From positions 1 through 56,870 of the forward strand of contig JAFTDJ010000052.1 in the NCBI GenBank assembly GCA_017454265.1: a DNA stretch of 56,870 nucleotides, written 5' to 3'. Below are positions 26,525 to 36,171 of this stretch, in pieces. The stretch is from Bacteroidales bacterium. Lineage in GTDB: Bacteria > Bacteroidota > Bacteroidia > Bacteroidales > UBA932. The position numbers and the translations under genes were made by a program. Within the stretch, counting starts at the first letter, position 1. Every line of letters begins with the position of its first letter. Below the pieces are notes generated by a model. That model searched no databases. It was not told the DNA's origin and saw only the letters and a list, made by a program, of their open reading frames with translations.

Positions 26525-28182
26525 AAGAATTTGAACTCAAAGCACAAAGCTGGCTCGACGGAGACTTCGACCAGGCAACAAAAATGCAGATCCTCAAACT
26601 TCGCAACGAAGATCCGGCAGGGTTGGAAGACGCCTTCTACAAAGACCTCGAGTTCGGAACGGGCGGCCTCAGGGGCATTATGGGCGTAGGCACCAACCGC
26701 ATGAACAAGTACACGGTAGGCATGGCCACCCAGGGACTTGCCAATTACATCCTTCAGCATTACGAAGGAGACGACCCGCGCGTTGTCATTTCATACGATT
26801 CCCGCAATAACAGCAAGGACTTCGCCCGCATAGCGGCAGACGTTCTTTCAGCGAACGGAATACACGTATTCATTTTCGACAACATACGCCCCACACCCGA
26901 GATGAGCTACGCCGTACGCCTGAAGAAGGCGGTGGCCGGCATCATGATTACGGCATCACACAATCCGAAGGAGTACAACGGATACAAAGTATCCTGGTCC
27001 GACGGCGGACAGGTAACCGCTCCTGTGGACAAGGAGATTGTCGCCGAGGTTGCCAAGATTACCGATCCGTCGATGGTGAAGTTCGAATCCGGCCTGCGTT
27101 GCGGCGAGATCGAGTCCATCGGCTCCGATGTTGATGAGCAGTACCTCCGAGACCTCCTGTCCCTGCGTCTCAGCCCTGACGCCTGCGCACGCCACAAAGA
27201 CATCAAGATCGTTTACACTCCCCTCCACGGATGCGGTGTAAGGCTGGTGCCCGAAATTCTCAAACGCAGCGGGTTCGAAAACATTATTCACGTGCCTGAG
27301 CAGGATATTTCCGACGGTAATTTCCCCACCTGCGTATCTCCCAACCCGGAAGAGCCCGCCGCTCTTAAAATGGCAATAGAAAAGGCAGAAGCCACCGGAG
27401 CCGACATCGTTATCGGCACAGACCCCGACGCCGACCGCGTCGGCATAGCCGTTCGCGACAACGAAGGCAAGATTGTGCTGTTCAACGGCAACCAGACGGC
27501 ATCCATGCTTACCTACTACATACTTACACGCTGGAAGGAGCTCGGCAAACTCGTCCCTGGCAAATACGTAGTAAAGACTATCGTTACCACAGAACTCATC
27601 ACAGATATCTGCAAGAGCTTCGGCGTTCCGGTATACAATGTGCTTACCGGTTTCAAGTACATCGCCGAAGTGGTCAAGCGCAAGGAGGCTGAAGGCGGTG
27701 AATTCATATGCGGAGGCGAAGAGAGCTACGGATTCAACGTCGGCCAGTTCGTTCGCGACAAAGACGCTCCGGTAAGCTGCATGATGATTGCCGAATGTAC
27801 CGCCTGGGCCGCCGACCAGGGCCTCACCCTCTATCAGCTGATGCAGAAAATCTACACTCAGTTCGGATACCGCAAAGAAGGCCTGGTAAGCTTGGTGCGC
27901 AAAGGCATCAGCGGCGCCCAGGAAATTCAGCAGATCATGTCCGGACTGCGCAGCAATCCCCCCTCGGAGCTGTGCGGCTCCAGGGTAACTGCAGTCATAG
28001 ACTACCTTGAGCCGGAGAAGACCGGACAGCCCAAGTCAAACGTACTGCAGTTCTTCGACGAAGCCGGCGATGTGGTTTCCGTGCGTCCTTCCGGCACCGA
28101 GCCCAAGATAAAGTTTTACTTCGGAGCCAAGGGAGCTGATGCAGACGAGAAGATTGCACGGCTCAAGGAGCAGTTCACATAG
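26521..28182 (+). CDS. Phosphoglucomutase/phosphomannomutase family protein
   Basis: 553 residues. Alpha-D-phosphohexomutase interconverting sugar 1- and 6-phosphates. All four signature loops are present: catalytic serine TASHNPKEYNGYK, metal-binding DPDADRVG, sugar-binding GEESYGF, and phosphate-binding RPSGTEPK. The ATG at 26521 overlaps the ftsE stop by four bases; a start twelve bases earlier is possible but less likely. Substrate (glucose, mannose or both) cannot be decided from sequence. Confidence 0.9.
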   Translation: MKEFELKAQSWLDGDFDQATKMQILKLRNEDPAGLEDAFYKDLEFGTGGLRGIMGVGTNRMNKYTVGMATQGLANYILQHYEGDDPRVVISYDSRNNSKDFARIAADVLSANGIHVFIFDNIRPTPEMSYAVRLKKAVAGIMITASHNPKEYNGYKVSWSDGGQVTAPVDKEIVAEVAKITDPSMVKFESGLRCGEIESIGSDVDEQYLRDLLSLRLSPDACARHKDIKIVYTPLHGCGVRLVPEILKRSGFENIIHVPEQDISDGNFPTCVSPNPEEPAALKMAIEKAEATGADIVIGTDPDADRVGIAVRDNEGKIVLFNGNQTASMLTYYILTRWKELGKLVPGKYVVKTIVTTELITDICKSFGVPVYNVLTGFKYIAEVVKRKEAEGGEFICGGEESYGFNVGQFVRDKDAPVSCMMIAECTAWAADQGLTLYQLMQKIYTQFGYRKEGLVSLVRKGISGAQEIQQIMSGLRSNPPSELCGSRVTAVIDYLEPEKTGQPKSNVLQFFDEAGDVVSVRPSGTEPKIKFYFGAKGADADEKIARLKEQFT

Positions 28183-28211
28183 AAAACTTCATTTACACTA
28201 AAACAACACCA

Positions 28212-28685
28212 ATGACAGAACGACAGATTAAAGTCAGATATCAGGAATTCGCATCGATTGATGAGCTGAATGCCGAGGACCGCGAACTGGCGCAGGCTGC
28301 GATAGAAGGTATGAGGGGGTCTTATGCCCCGTACTCCCATTTCAACGTTGGAGCCGCCGTACGCATGTCCAATGGTCAGATAGTACGCGGCTCCAACCAG
28401 GAAAATGCCGCTTTTCCGTCCGGCCTGTGTGCTGAGCGCACGGCAATGTTTGCCGCCGGGGCCAAGTATCCCGACAAAGATATGTGCAGCATAGCGCTTG
28501 CCGGTGGCATATACGGGCGCATCACCGATGATCCGGCGACCCCTTGCGGCGCCTGCCGTCAGGTTATGGCACAGTATCAGTCCAAGGCCGGAAAGCCTAT
28601 GGGCGTCATAATGGTCGGTGGCAAGAAAGTGTGGAAATTTGAAAGAGTTGACGATATCCTGCCCCTGATTTTTGACAGTATTTGA
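28212..28685 (+). CDS. cdd: Cytidine deaminase
   Basis: 157 residues. Zinc-dependent deamination of cytidine and deoxycytidine in pyrimidine salvage. Shows the catalytic CAERTA motif (zinc Cys and catalytic Glu) and PCGACRQV with the other two zinc cysteines, plus NVGAAV and the ENAAFPSGLCAE substrate segment. It follows the phosphohexomutase by 29 bases and ends just before a strong terminator. Confidence 0.93.
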   Translation: MTERQIKVRYQEFASIDELNAEDRELAQAAIEGMRGSYAPYSHFNVGAAVRMSNGQIVRGSNQENAAFPSGLCAERTAMFAAGAKYPDKDMCSIALAGGIYGRITDDPATPCGACRQVMAQYQSKAGKPMGVIMVGGKKVWKFERVDDILPLIFDSI

Positions 28686-28690
28686 TTCAA

Positions 28691-28724
28691 AAAACGGAGA
28701 AAGTTCTGCTTTCTCCGTTTTTTT
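28691..28724 (+). terminator. Intrinsic terminator of the ftsE-cdd transcript
   Basis: A perfect 13-bp stem (28691-28703 with 28709-28721, loop TTCTG) running into a T-run, five bases past the cdd stop. Its T-run abuts the -7 box of the SRP RNA promoter. Confidence 0.9.
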
Positions 28725-28726
28725 AT

Positions 28727-28734
28727 TATCTTTG
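28727..28734 (+). promoter_or_regulatory. -7 box of SRP RNA promoter
   Basis: TATCTTTG, six bases before the predicted 5' end of the SRP RNA. The -33 region falls inside the cdd terminator stem and reads TTC rather than TTG. Confidence 0.6.
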
Positions 28735-28739
28735 CGGCA

Positions 28740-28838
28740 GGGAAAGTCCTTTACGACCAGCTCCCTCAAAACTCCCCCAGGGCCGGAAGGCAGCAAGGGT
28801 ATGAGGTTGTAGCGGTGCGATAAAGCAAGCTTTCCCTT
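28740..28838 (+). ncRNA. ffs: Small signal recognition particle RNA (4.5S type)
   Basis: About 99 bases. Contains the conserved SRP domain IV core (GGCCGGAAGGCAGCA). The 5' end GGGAAAG pairs with 3' CTTTCCC, closing a long hairpin, and a T6 run at 28837-28842 ends it. It binds Ffh and guides membrane-protein targeting. Ends are inferred from the pairing and the upstream promoter. Confidence 0.93.
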
Positions 28839-28864
28839 TTTTCGTTTACTTGCTTCCGGCACTG

Positions 28865-29635
28865 CTAGATGCAAGTATATCCACCGTCCACTGCAATGTT
28901 CTGACCGTTGACGTAAGTGCTGGCGGGAGAAGCAAGGAACAGTGCGCAGGTGTCAAGTTCTCCGGATTTGCCATAACGTCCCATGGGGATGTTGTTCTTG
29001 GCAATGGCCTGGAAGAAATCCGAATCAAGAGTGGCGGTAGTAAGGTCGGTATAGAAATAACCGGGGCAAATGCTGTTCACAGTGATTCCGTATTTACCCC
29101 ATTCGGCCGCCAGTGCACGCGTCAGGTTAACCACACCGCCCTTGGCTGCATGATAAGGAGCGCTGCCCACTATGAGGTTGCCTACCAGGCCGTACATTGA
29201 AGCAATGTTGATTACACGGCCGAATCCGGCCTTGATCATCTCCTTGCCGAATTCACGGGCGCAGACGAATGTGCCAAAAAGGTCAATCTGCATTTCGTGC
29301 TTGAACTGGTCGTCTGTAATCTCCTCGGCGGGAGCTACGGCACCCGTACCTGCATTGTTCATCAGGATATCAACCCTGCCGAACTTCTCCATGGTAGCGG
29401 CTACAGCAGCCTTGACCCTCTCTGTATCGGTAATATCACAGGCGAAAGGCAGAACCTCAACGCCAAATTCTTCGGTAATAGCCTTTGCATTCTCTTCGAG
29501 AAGGTTCATACGCCTGGCAAGCAACACCAGATTTGCGCCTTGGCTTGCGAATGCCCTCGCCATCTGAAGTCCCAGTCCTGTGGATGCGCCGGTTACAACT
29601 GCAACGCGGCCGGTAAGATCAAAATAATTTTTCAT
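28865..29635 (-). CDS. Short-chain dehydrogenase/reductase (gluconate 5-dehydrogenase-like)
   Basis: 256 residues, classical SDR: TGASTGLG, NNAG, Ser...Y-H-A-A-K active site (APYHAAKGG) and the NSICPGYF segment, ending GQNIAVDGGYT. Closest in look to gluconate 5-dehydrogenase and 3-oxoacyl-ACP reductase types. It is the last gene of the glycine-cleavage operon, nine bases after the phosphoesterase. Substrate uncertain. Confidence 0.8.
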   Translation of the reverse strand: MKNYFDLTGRVAVVTGASTGLGLQMARAFASQGANLVLLARRMNLLEENAKAITEEFGVEVLPFACDITDTERVKAAVAATMEKFGRVDILMNNAGTGAVAPAEEITDDQFKHEMQIDLFGTFVCAREFGKEMIKAGFGRVINIASMYGLVGNLIVGSAPYHAAKGGVVNLTRALAAEWGKYGITVNSICPGYFYTDLTTATLDSDFFQAIAKNNIPMGRYGKSGELDTCALFLASPASTYVNGQNIAVDGGYTCI

Positions 29636-29644
29636 AAATAATTG

Positions 29645-31273
29645 TTATTGAATGTCTTTATTGAATGTTTTCGGGCGGGTGACAGTTTCCTCATACAGCA
29701 CGGTGCCGGACTCGTCGCTGACCCGTACGATAACAGGAGCCGTTGCAGTTGTTGCAGTTGCCACGAAACTGTGCGGGGTCTTCCTGTCTTTCATCGCGGA
29801 CTTCGACGCGACGCTGTCATCATCGAGTTTCGGAGTCACATAAGTTATCACGTAGAGAGGTTCATCGAGTTTGGACCTGGTAACCTTCAAAGGCTTGCCG
29901 GCCTCGAACACTTCCACCTTCTGGCCAGGCGCATACCCCCAGTAATTCACATAAATCATATTTTTGAACCCGGGGTCGGCATACCAGCTGCGCTCGGGAT
30001 AAAGTTTATGGAAAATACGGCACTGAGGATCGTTACGATAAAACTGCCCCACAGCGTTCATATCATACACACGCATCATCTTGGGGCTGCCATTGACGGC
30101 TACATAACGGGGACGAGGGTCCTTCACACTACAGTCCATCACATTGAACGCCTGATTGCATGCGTCGGAGCCGATGGCCTGGTACCCTTCCGGATGCTGC
30201 CACATACTGCCTGATGTGGCGCTGAAAATAAACTGACGGAAGCGGGTAAACCGCCCCATATCTGTATTGATATGCTTATGAGTATGACCGGAGTATATGT
30301 ACACAAGCGGGAAATCCTTGAAAATTTCATAAAGCTTCTCGGCCTGCCCCGGCTGCAGCACTTCCGACTTGCTGGCATCGTTAACCACGGGCACGTGACA
30401 ACAGAAGAATATTCTGGTATCGGGCTTCACGAACTTGAGGTCTTCCCGGAGCCACTCGAGATCCTTTTCAAGGAAACGGCAGTTATAATTCCTGCGCCCG
30501 TTGATATTCTTATGCTTGGCATCAGGCTCGCCGTCGTTGATATATTCTACGGAATCCATGAATACCCAGTGGTCCCCCCCTATGTTTACGGAGTAGCAGG
30601 CGGGGCCCCATGTATGACGGTAGTTCCACGCCGAAACGAAGTCGGTATTCTCTCCAAGCCCTGCAACGGCGCCGTCGTTATCGTGATTGCCAGTTACTGA
30701 ATAGATTGGACAGGGATACCCCGCGCCCGCGAGGAACTGCTCTGCAGCATACTCGTTAAGGCCAAAGTCGTACCAGTAGCGGTCGTGGGAAAAGTCGCCC
30801 AGGTTCACTGAATAGACAGGGCCGCGAGCCGCAGCCGTTTCATATTCCCGCTGTATAACGGGAAGCACCGTAGTCTTGAAGCGCTCAAGATCGTTGCGCG
30901 AAGGGTCTGCGGCGAAATGGGTGTCTGTAATGAAAATGATGCTGTACCCCTTCTGATCCTCCGGCACAAGATTGAAGTTATGCACCTCTCTCTTACGCGG
31001 GGGCTTCGTCAGGGATTGCCAGAACCCGGGCCTTATGGCATCTATCATCTCGGCTTTGTAGCCGGAAGGAGTGGTGATGAATACTATGCTGTCCGCCTTG
31101 TCGGTTTTCATTTTGTACCGGCCACGGGCATTAGTGAGGACAATCTGCCGGCCGTCGGAGACCTGCACCCCGGCCAGTGGCTTTCCCTGGGCCATAACAC
31201 GTCCCTTAACCACCCCGGCCTTAAGCACAAAAGGAGCAAGCGCAAGAGCGGCAAATAACAATAATCTCTTCAT
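29645..31273 (-). CDS. Secreted calcineurin-like metallophosphoesterase
   Basis: 542 residues with a signal peptide (first ~19 residues), so periplasmic or surface. A short beta-sandwich N-domain (~20-110) precedes the catalytic core with all metal-binding motifs: DTHF, GDFSHDRY, GNHDN, CCHVP, SGHTHKH. A C-terminal beta domain follows (~400-542). The three-part layout matches Bacteroidetes MetallophosN/Metallophos/MetallophosC proteins. Its ATG shares one base with the gcvPB stop (TAATG), so it is translationally coupled to the glycine cleavage genes; no functional link is obvious. Confidence 0.85.
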   Translation of the reverse strand: MKRLLLFAALALAPFVLKAGVVKGRVMAQGKPLAGVQVSDGRQIVLTNARGRYKMKTDKADSIVFITTPSGYKAEMIDAIRPGFWQSLTKPPRKREVHNFNLVPEDQKGYSIIFITDTHFAADPSRNDLERFKTTVLPVIQREYETAAARGPVYSVNLGDFSHDRYWYDFGLNEYAAEQFLAGAGYPCPIYSVTGNHDNDGAVAGLGENTDFVSAWNYRHTWGPACYSVNIGGDHWVFMDSVEYINDGEPDAKHKNINGRRNYNCRFLEKDLEWLREDLKFVKPDTRIFFCCHVPVVNDASKSEVLQPGQAEKLYEIFKDFPLVYIYSGHTHKHINTDMGRFTRFRQFIFSATSGSMWQHPEGYQAIGSDACNQAFNVMDCSVKDPRPRYVAVNGSPKMMRVYDMNAVGQFYRNDPQCRIFHKLYPERSWYADPGFKNMIYVNYWGYAPGQKVEVFEAGKPLKVTRSKLDEPLYVITYVTPKLDDDSVASKSAMKDRKTPHSFVATATTATAPVIVRVSDESGTVLYEETVTRPKTFNKDIQ

Positions 31274-32682
31274 TATTTTGTATATTTCAATACAGGTTGG
31301 CGGGCAGCGCCAGTCTCATCAGGCCTGCCTATAGGAGTATTGTGGGGAGCGGTATGCAGCAGCTCCGGATTTTCCGCAGCCTCTCGTGCAATCACACGCA
31401 TCACCTCAATAAAAGCATCCAGGGTCTCGAGCGACTCTGTTTCGGTAGGCTCTATCATAAGCGCCTGATGGAAAAGCAGCGGGAAATAGATGGTAGGAGC
31501 GTGGAACCCATAATCCAGCAATCTCTTCGCCACGTCCAGGGTCGTGACCCCATTAGGCTCGGCAAGACCGTCGAAAACAAACTCGTGCTTGCACACTGTC
31601 TGTATAGGCAGCTTGAAGCAATCCTTAAGGGACTCCTTTATGTAATTTGCAGAGAGCGTAGCAAGAGGCCCGGCCATCTTCACGTTCTCGCGTCCAAGCA
31701 TAAGGATGTAGGCACAAGCGCGAAGAATGATGCCGAAGTTACCGTGGAAACCGCTGGTACGGGGAACATCCAGCAACGGTACGAGCCGCTCTGCGACACC
31801 TACCGGACCGCTTCCGGGACCGCCGCCTCCGTGAGGAGTGGAGAAGGTCTTGTGAAGATTGAGATGCATAATGTCAAAGCCCATGTCACCCGGGCGGACA
31901 ACGCCGAGCAAGGGGTTCATATTGGCACCGTCATAGTAAAGCAGGCCGCCACACTCATGCACAAGTTCCGCGATTTCCTTGATGTCGCGTTCGAAGAGTC
32001 CAAGGGTATTGGGATTGGTCATCATGATACCCGCGACGTCGGGACCGAGCAGAGGCTTAAGGTCCTCTACATCAACAAGTCCGTCAGGACGGGACTTTAC
32101 CACGACTATATCCAGTCCGCATACGGCTGCGCTGGCGGGGTTAGTGCCGTGAGCGCTATCCGGTACGATTACCTTGGTGCGGGCCGTATCGCCGCGACGC
32201 ATATGGTACTCGCGCATTATCATCAGTCCGGTAAGCTCGCCGTGCGCTCCCGCACAGGGCAGGAAGGTGAAATGCTTCATTCCGGTAATCTCGGCGAGGG
32301 CGCCGTCGACAAAGTCGAGCACCTCCAGGGCGCCTTTGACGGTATTCTCGGGCTGAAGGGGGTGCAGGCCGTTGAATGCCGAGACTATTTCTTCGTTAAT
32401 CTTGGGGTTGTACTTCATAGTACAAGAACCCAGAGGATAGAATCCGGTATCCACACCGAAATTCATCTGACTCAGATTCGTATAATGACGGACCACGTCA
32501 GGTTCGCTGACTTCAGGGAGTGTTAATGGCGTTTCACGCCACACGCCGCCTGATACCGGCGCTTCCTTAGAGCCGACGTTGCTACAAGCACATTCCTTGC
32601 CGCCTAAAATAGATGCAGGCAGAGAATAGCCGCAACGGCCGGGCCTTGACAGCTCGAATATCAGTTTGTCGTAGTATTTCAT
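31273..32682 (-). CDS. gcvPB: Glycine dehydrogenase (decarboxylating) subunit 2
   Basis: 469 residues, the C-terminal half of glycine decarboxylase P-protein in the split form. Contains the PLP-lysine segment [16 protein letters not shown] and the [12 protein letters not shown] and DGANMNPL motifs. With GcvPA it decarboxylates glycine and passes the aminomethyl group to lipoylated GcvH. Overlaps gcvPA by four bases (ATGA). Confidence 0.95.
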   Translation of the reverse strand: MKYYDKLIFELSRPGRCGYSLPASILGGKECACSNVGSKEAPVSGGVWRETPLTLPEVSEPDVVRHYTNLSQMNFGVDTGFYPLGSCTMKYNPKINEEIVSAFNGLHPLQPENTVKGALEVLDFVDGALAEITGMKHFTFLPCAGAHGELTGLMIMREYHMRRGDTARTKVIVPDSAHGTNPASAAVCGLDIVVVKSRPDGLVDVEDLKPLLGPDVAGIMMTNPNTLGLFERDIKEIAELVHECGGLLYYDGANMNPLLGVVRPGDMGFDIMHLNLHKTFSTPHGGGGPGSGPVGVAERLVPLLDVPRTSGFHGNFGIILRACAYILMLGRENVKMAGPLATLSANYIKESLKDCFKLPIQTVCKHEFVFDGLAEPNGVTTLDVAKRLLDYGFHAPTIYFPLLFHQALMIEPTETESLETLDAFIEVMRVIAREAAENPELLHTAPHNTPIGRPDETGAARQPVLKYTK

Positions 32683-33992
32683 AGCTCAGCCTCCTTTACA
32701 ACTTTGACCAGGGCGTCAATCTCCTCGCGCGTACGCCTCTCGGTAACGCAGAAAGTCACGTAACCTTCCTCCGTCTGGAGAGCGGCGAAGAATCCGGCGT
32801 CGAGAAGCGCCTGCTGGAGTTTCTTTACATCGCACAAGGGCTTGAGGGCAAATTCCTTGAGGAACTCCCTGCCCTCGAAAGGATCGGCGAACTTGCCTGT
32901 GGCAAGAAGAGCGTCGTGAAGGTAATGTGATCCCTCGTAGCAAAGAGCGTTGAGTTTCCGCATTCCCTCGGGGCCCATCAAGGATAGGTACACCGTGCAC
33001 CAGAGCGCCATAAGCGATTCGTTGGAACATATGTTGGACGTGGCTTTCTCACGGCGGATGTGCTGCTCGCGGGCCTGCAGGGTAAGAACGAATGCGCGGC
33101 GTCCTTCTGCATCGGCGGTCTGCCCTACTATGCGTCCGGGAAGTTTCCTCATCCACTGTTCGCGACAGGCAATGAAACCCACATAAGGGCCGCCATAGCA
33201 AAGAGGGATACCCAGACTCTGTCCGTCTCCGACAGCGATGTCCGCGCCCCATTCCGCAGGCGTCTTGACCACGGAAAGGGCTGAGGGGTCACAGTATTCC
33301 ACCAGCAAGGCGCCGGCTTCGTGCACGAGGTCCGCCAGTCCCAGGTGTCTTTCGATGACGCCAAAACGGTTTATGGACGGCACAATGACACCGGCCAGAT
33401 CCAGCGTTCCTTCGCCCACCGCTTCGTAAACATCCCAGGTTTCCACCAGATTGATGCCGGAATAGCGGGCATAGGTACGCAGGGTCTCGAGCACATTTGG
33501 CAGAAGGCCCGAAGAAGCGACCACCGTGTTGCGCTTGCGGGTACAGGCGACGCACATACGCATGGCCTCGGCTGCGGCAGAAGGCCCGTCATACACGGAG
33601 GCATTTGCCACATCCATACCGGTAAGGGCGCAAATCATAGTCTGCCACTCAAAAATATACCTCAGCGTTCCCTGGGAAATCTCGCACTGATACGGAGTGT
33701 ATGCCGTAAGGAACTCGGAACGGGAAGTGATATAAGGAATTACCGAAGGAGTATAATGGTCGTACGCACCGGCGCCGACGAAAACCTTCAGCTCCGTATT
33801 TTTGCCGGCCAGGTCTTTAAACCAGGCACGGACCTCCTCCTCGCTCCTGGCGGAAGGAAGCCCGTACTCACCTTTGTGAATAAACTCGGAGGGCACGTCT
33901 GCATAGAGCTCGTCCAGCGAGCGAACGCCTATGCGATCCAGCATTGTGCGTATATCCTCCTGAGTATGAGGGAAATATGTAAAAGTGCCCAT
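32679..33992 (-). CDS. gcvPA: Glycine dehydrogenase (decarboxylating) subunit 1
   Basis: 437 residues, the N-terminal half of the split P-protein. Motifs: [47 protein letters not shown], and the [15 protein letters not shown] segment. Starts two bases after the gcvH stop. The split gcvPA/gcvPB form is less usual in Bacteroidetes than a single fused P-protein, so it is worth noting. Confidence 0.95.
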   Translation of the reverse strand: MGTFTYFPHTQEDIRTMLDRIGVRSLDELYADVPSEFIHKGEYGLPSARSEEEVRAWFKDLAGKNTELKVFVGAGAYDHYTPSVIPYITSRSEFLTAYTPYQCEISQGTLRYIFEWQTMICALTGMDVANASVYDGPSAAAEAMRMCVACTRKRNTVVASSGLLPNVLETLRTYARYSGINLVETWDVYEAVGEGTLDLAGVIVPSINRFGVIERHLGLADLVHEAGALLVEYCDPSALSVVKTPAEWGADIAVGDGQSLGIPLCYGGPYVGFIACREQWMRKLPGRIVGQTADAEGRRAFVLTLQAREQHIRREKATSNICSNESLMALWCTVYLSLMGPEGMRKLNALCYEGSHYLHDALLATGKFADPFEGREFLKEFALKPLCDVKKLQQALLDAGFFAALQTEEGYVTFCVTERRTREEIDALVKVVKEAEL

Positions 33993-33994
33993 TG

Positions 33995-34372
33995 CTACTT
34001 CAGGGATGCAGTATAAGCGGCAGCATCCATGAGGGCGTCAAGTTCGGACTCGTCGCTCAGGCGCACCTTGATTATCCAGGCTGCATATGCATCCTCATTA
34101 ACCTTCTCAGGGGCGGACTCCAGTTCAGAATTAACTTCTTCTACAGTGCCGCTGACCGGGCTGTACAGCTCGCTGGATGCCTTCACGCTCTCCAATGCGC
34201 CGAATTCCTCTCCGGCAGAGACCTCATCTCCCTCGGACGGCAGGTCAACATAGGTAATATCACCCATCTCTGCCTGCGCATAATCTGAAACACCTATGAC
34301 GGCAAGGCCGTCTTCAATTTTTACCCATTCGTGTGACTCGCTGTAAAGGAGTCCTTCGATGACTTTGCTCAT
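33995..34372 (-). CDS. gcvH: Glycine cleavage system H protein
   Basis: 125 residues. Lipoyl carrier of the system; the lipoyl-lysine is Lys64 in ESVKASSELYSP. Other family marks: SHEWVK, GVSDYAQAEMGDITYVDLP, PYxxGW-like end replaced by AWIIKVRLSDESELD. Its start overlaps the stop of the LplA-GcvT gene by four bases. Confidence 0.95.
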   Translation of the reverse strand: MSKVIEGLLYSESHEWVKIEDGLAVIGVSDYAQAEMGDITYVDLPSEGDEVSAGEEFGALESVKASSELYSPVSGTVEEVNSELESAPEKVNEDAYAAWIIKVRLSDESELDALMDAAAYTASLK

Positions 34373-36171
34373 TTTTTATAATTGGTTTTGTAAAATCTCT
34401 TTTTTATTACTTCCCCGGCGAAAACGCGCTTGCGTATGCGCACGTACAAAGCAGTGCCCAGTGCAGTATAGGCGCTGTCGACCAATGCGAAGCACAGGCT
34501 CTTGTCAAGTGATATGGAATGATATCCGGTGGTTACAACGCCTACCTGCGTTCCGTCCTCAAGTTCCACCGGATAGCCGGCACGGGGGACTGCGTTGTCC
34601 TTGAGTTCGATTCCGACTATTTTGCGGGCGACGCCTTCAGTCTTCTGAGCTACCAGCGCATCCTTTCCGATGAACTCGGGCTTGTCCAGTTTACAGAACA
34701 TGGACAGACCTGCCATCACGGGTGATATTTCGGGGCTCAGTTCATCTCCGTACAGGGGAAGGCCGGCTTCGAAGCGGAGGGTGTCGCGGCAACCGAGGCC
34801 GCAGGGTTTGACGCCGTCTTCCAGCAGGGCCGCCCACATATCCCTGATATTCTCAGGATCTGCGTAAATCTCGAATCCGTCTTCTCCGGTATATCCGGTC
34901 CGGCTCACTATAATGCGGCCGCCGTCCTCGTCTTCAAGGTCATAGAAAGTATAGAATTCGAGGTCGCGGAGTTCCTCGATGCCGAAGTACCTTATCAGCG
35001 CATTCTCCGCCGCAGGTCCCTGCAGGGCGATTTGTCCCCAGGAATCCGAGTCGTTGAACACTTCCACTTTGAAAGCGGAAGCCTGTTCCAACATCCACTT
35101 GTAATCCTTTTCGATGTTGGCGGCGTTGACCACAAGCAGGAAGCCCGCTTCAAATTCCTTGTACACGAGCAGGTCGTCCACCACTCCCCCGTCGGGATAG
35201 CACATCATGCCGTACAGGATGTGGCCGGGTTCAAGGCCTCGTACGTCGTTGGTAAAGATGTGGTTCACAAAGGCCTCGGCGTCGGGCCCGTCTATAAAAA
35301 TTTCGCCCATATGCGATACGTCGAACATTCCGGCAGCCTTGCGGACTGCATTGTGCTCATCTATGATGCCGGAATATTGTATGGGCATATCGAAGCCCGC
35401 GAAAGGGCTCATTTTTGCCCCGAGTGCAATGTGCTCCTCGTGAAGGCAGGTTGTTTTCAGCTCTTGGTCCATAGTTGTGTCAAATATAGGATTTTTATAG
35501 CGCTTTTCCAAACACTTTATCTCTTCAATTGCTGTTTCGCCCAAAGTAACGGAGCCGTCGCAAAACGCTGCGACAAGTGAATCCGCCAAAGAATCAATGC
35601 TCAAGCTGAAACCGAGGTCGCGAAGATTCGCCACCCGCTGCCTGACTGACTGTACACCGTGTCGCTCAAGTTTGGCCGGAGGCGGAGTAATCGCCCGGGA
35701 CAAAGCATCCAGATCCACGCTGTGCAGCAAAGTGCCGTGTACAATACTACCTGAGGGAAGGCTGAAGAAGGCGCTTCCCGAAACTTTATGGCCGGAGACC
35801 ATAATATCGTTCCGCTCCGAACTGACTGCATCGAGACCCAGTGAACGCAAGGCGGCGGAAAACTTTTCCACATATTCGCGAAAAACGGAATCCACACCTT
35901 TGCGTGTGGTGATGTATGAAATCATCAGGTTCCCCTTGTCTGCATAGACGCAACCGCCGCCGCTCTTGCGGCGCACAATGTTTATCCCGTTCTGCAAACA
36001 GAAAGGCAGATTAATCTCAGCCTCGGGCAATTGATTCCGGCCGATAATGACCGTGGGCTCCACCCTCCAGACAAAAAAGCCGCAGCCATAGGCCGCAGCA
36101 ACATATTCCTCCATCGCCAGATAGAAGGTCAAAGGCCTTTCAACAGCATCCGGGAGCAGGATATTGCGCAT
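34369..36171 (-). CDS. gcvT: Lipoate-protein ligase A fused to aminomethyltransferase GcvT
   Basis: A single 600-residue frame. Residues 1-~230 are a lipoate-protein ligase A: VIIGRNQLPEAEI, RRKSGGGCVYAD, the catalytic-lysine region SGHKVSGSAFF, HGTLL, and the closing EKRYKNPIF. Residues 234-600 are a complete GcvT (T-protein): PFAGFDMPIQYSGI, FDVSHMGEI, SRTGYTGEDGFEIY, CRDTLRFEAGLPLYG, which moves the aminomethyl group to tetrahydrofolate. Met234 could serve as an internal start giving free GcvT. The fusion puts lipoylation of the adjacent gcvH product and a GcvH client enzyme in one polypeptide. gcvH overlaps downstream. Confidence 0.92.
   Translation of the reverse strand: MRNILLPDAVERPLTFYLAMEEYVAAAYGCGFFVWRVEPTVIIGRNQLPEAEINLPFCLQNGINIVRRKSGGGCVYADKGNLMISYITTRKGVDSVFREYVEKFSAALRSLGLDAVSSERNDIMVSGHKVSGSAFFSLPSGSIVHGTLLHSVDLDALSRAITPPPAKLERHGVQSVRQRVANLRDLGFSLSIDSLADSLVAAFCDGSVTLGETAIEEIKCLEKRYKNPIFDTTMDQELKTTCLHEEHIALGAKMSPFAGFDMPIQYSGIIDEHNAVRKAAGMFDVSHMGEIFIDGPDAEAFVNHIFTNDVRGLEPGHILYGMMCYPDGGVVDDLLVYKEFEAGFLLVVNAANIEKDYKWMLEQASAFKVEVFNDSDSWGQIALQGPAAENALIRYFGIEELRDLEFYTFYDLEDEDGGRIIVSRTGYTGEDGFEIYADPENIRDMWAALLEDGVKPCGLGCRDTLRFEAGLPLYGDELSPEISPVMAGLSMFCKLDKPEFIGKDALVAQKTEGVARKIVGIELKDNAVPRAGYPVELEDGTQVGVVTTGYHSISLDKSLCFALVDSAYTALGTALYVRIRKRVFAGEVIKKRFYKTNYKK

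Noticed and set aside
31297-32526. 409-codon + strand frame opposite gcvPB
   Set aside because: Antisense shadow of a conserved enzyme gene.
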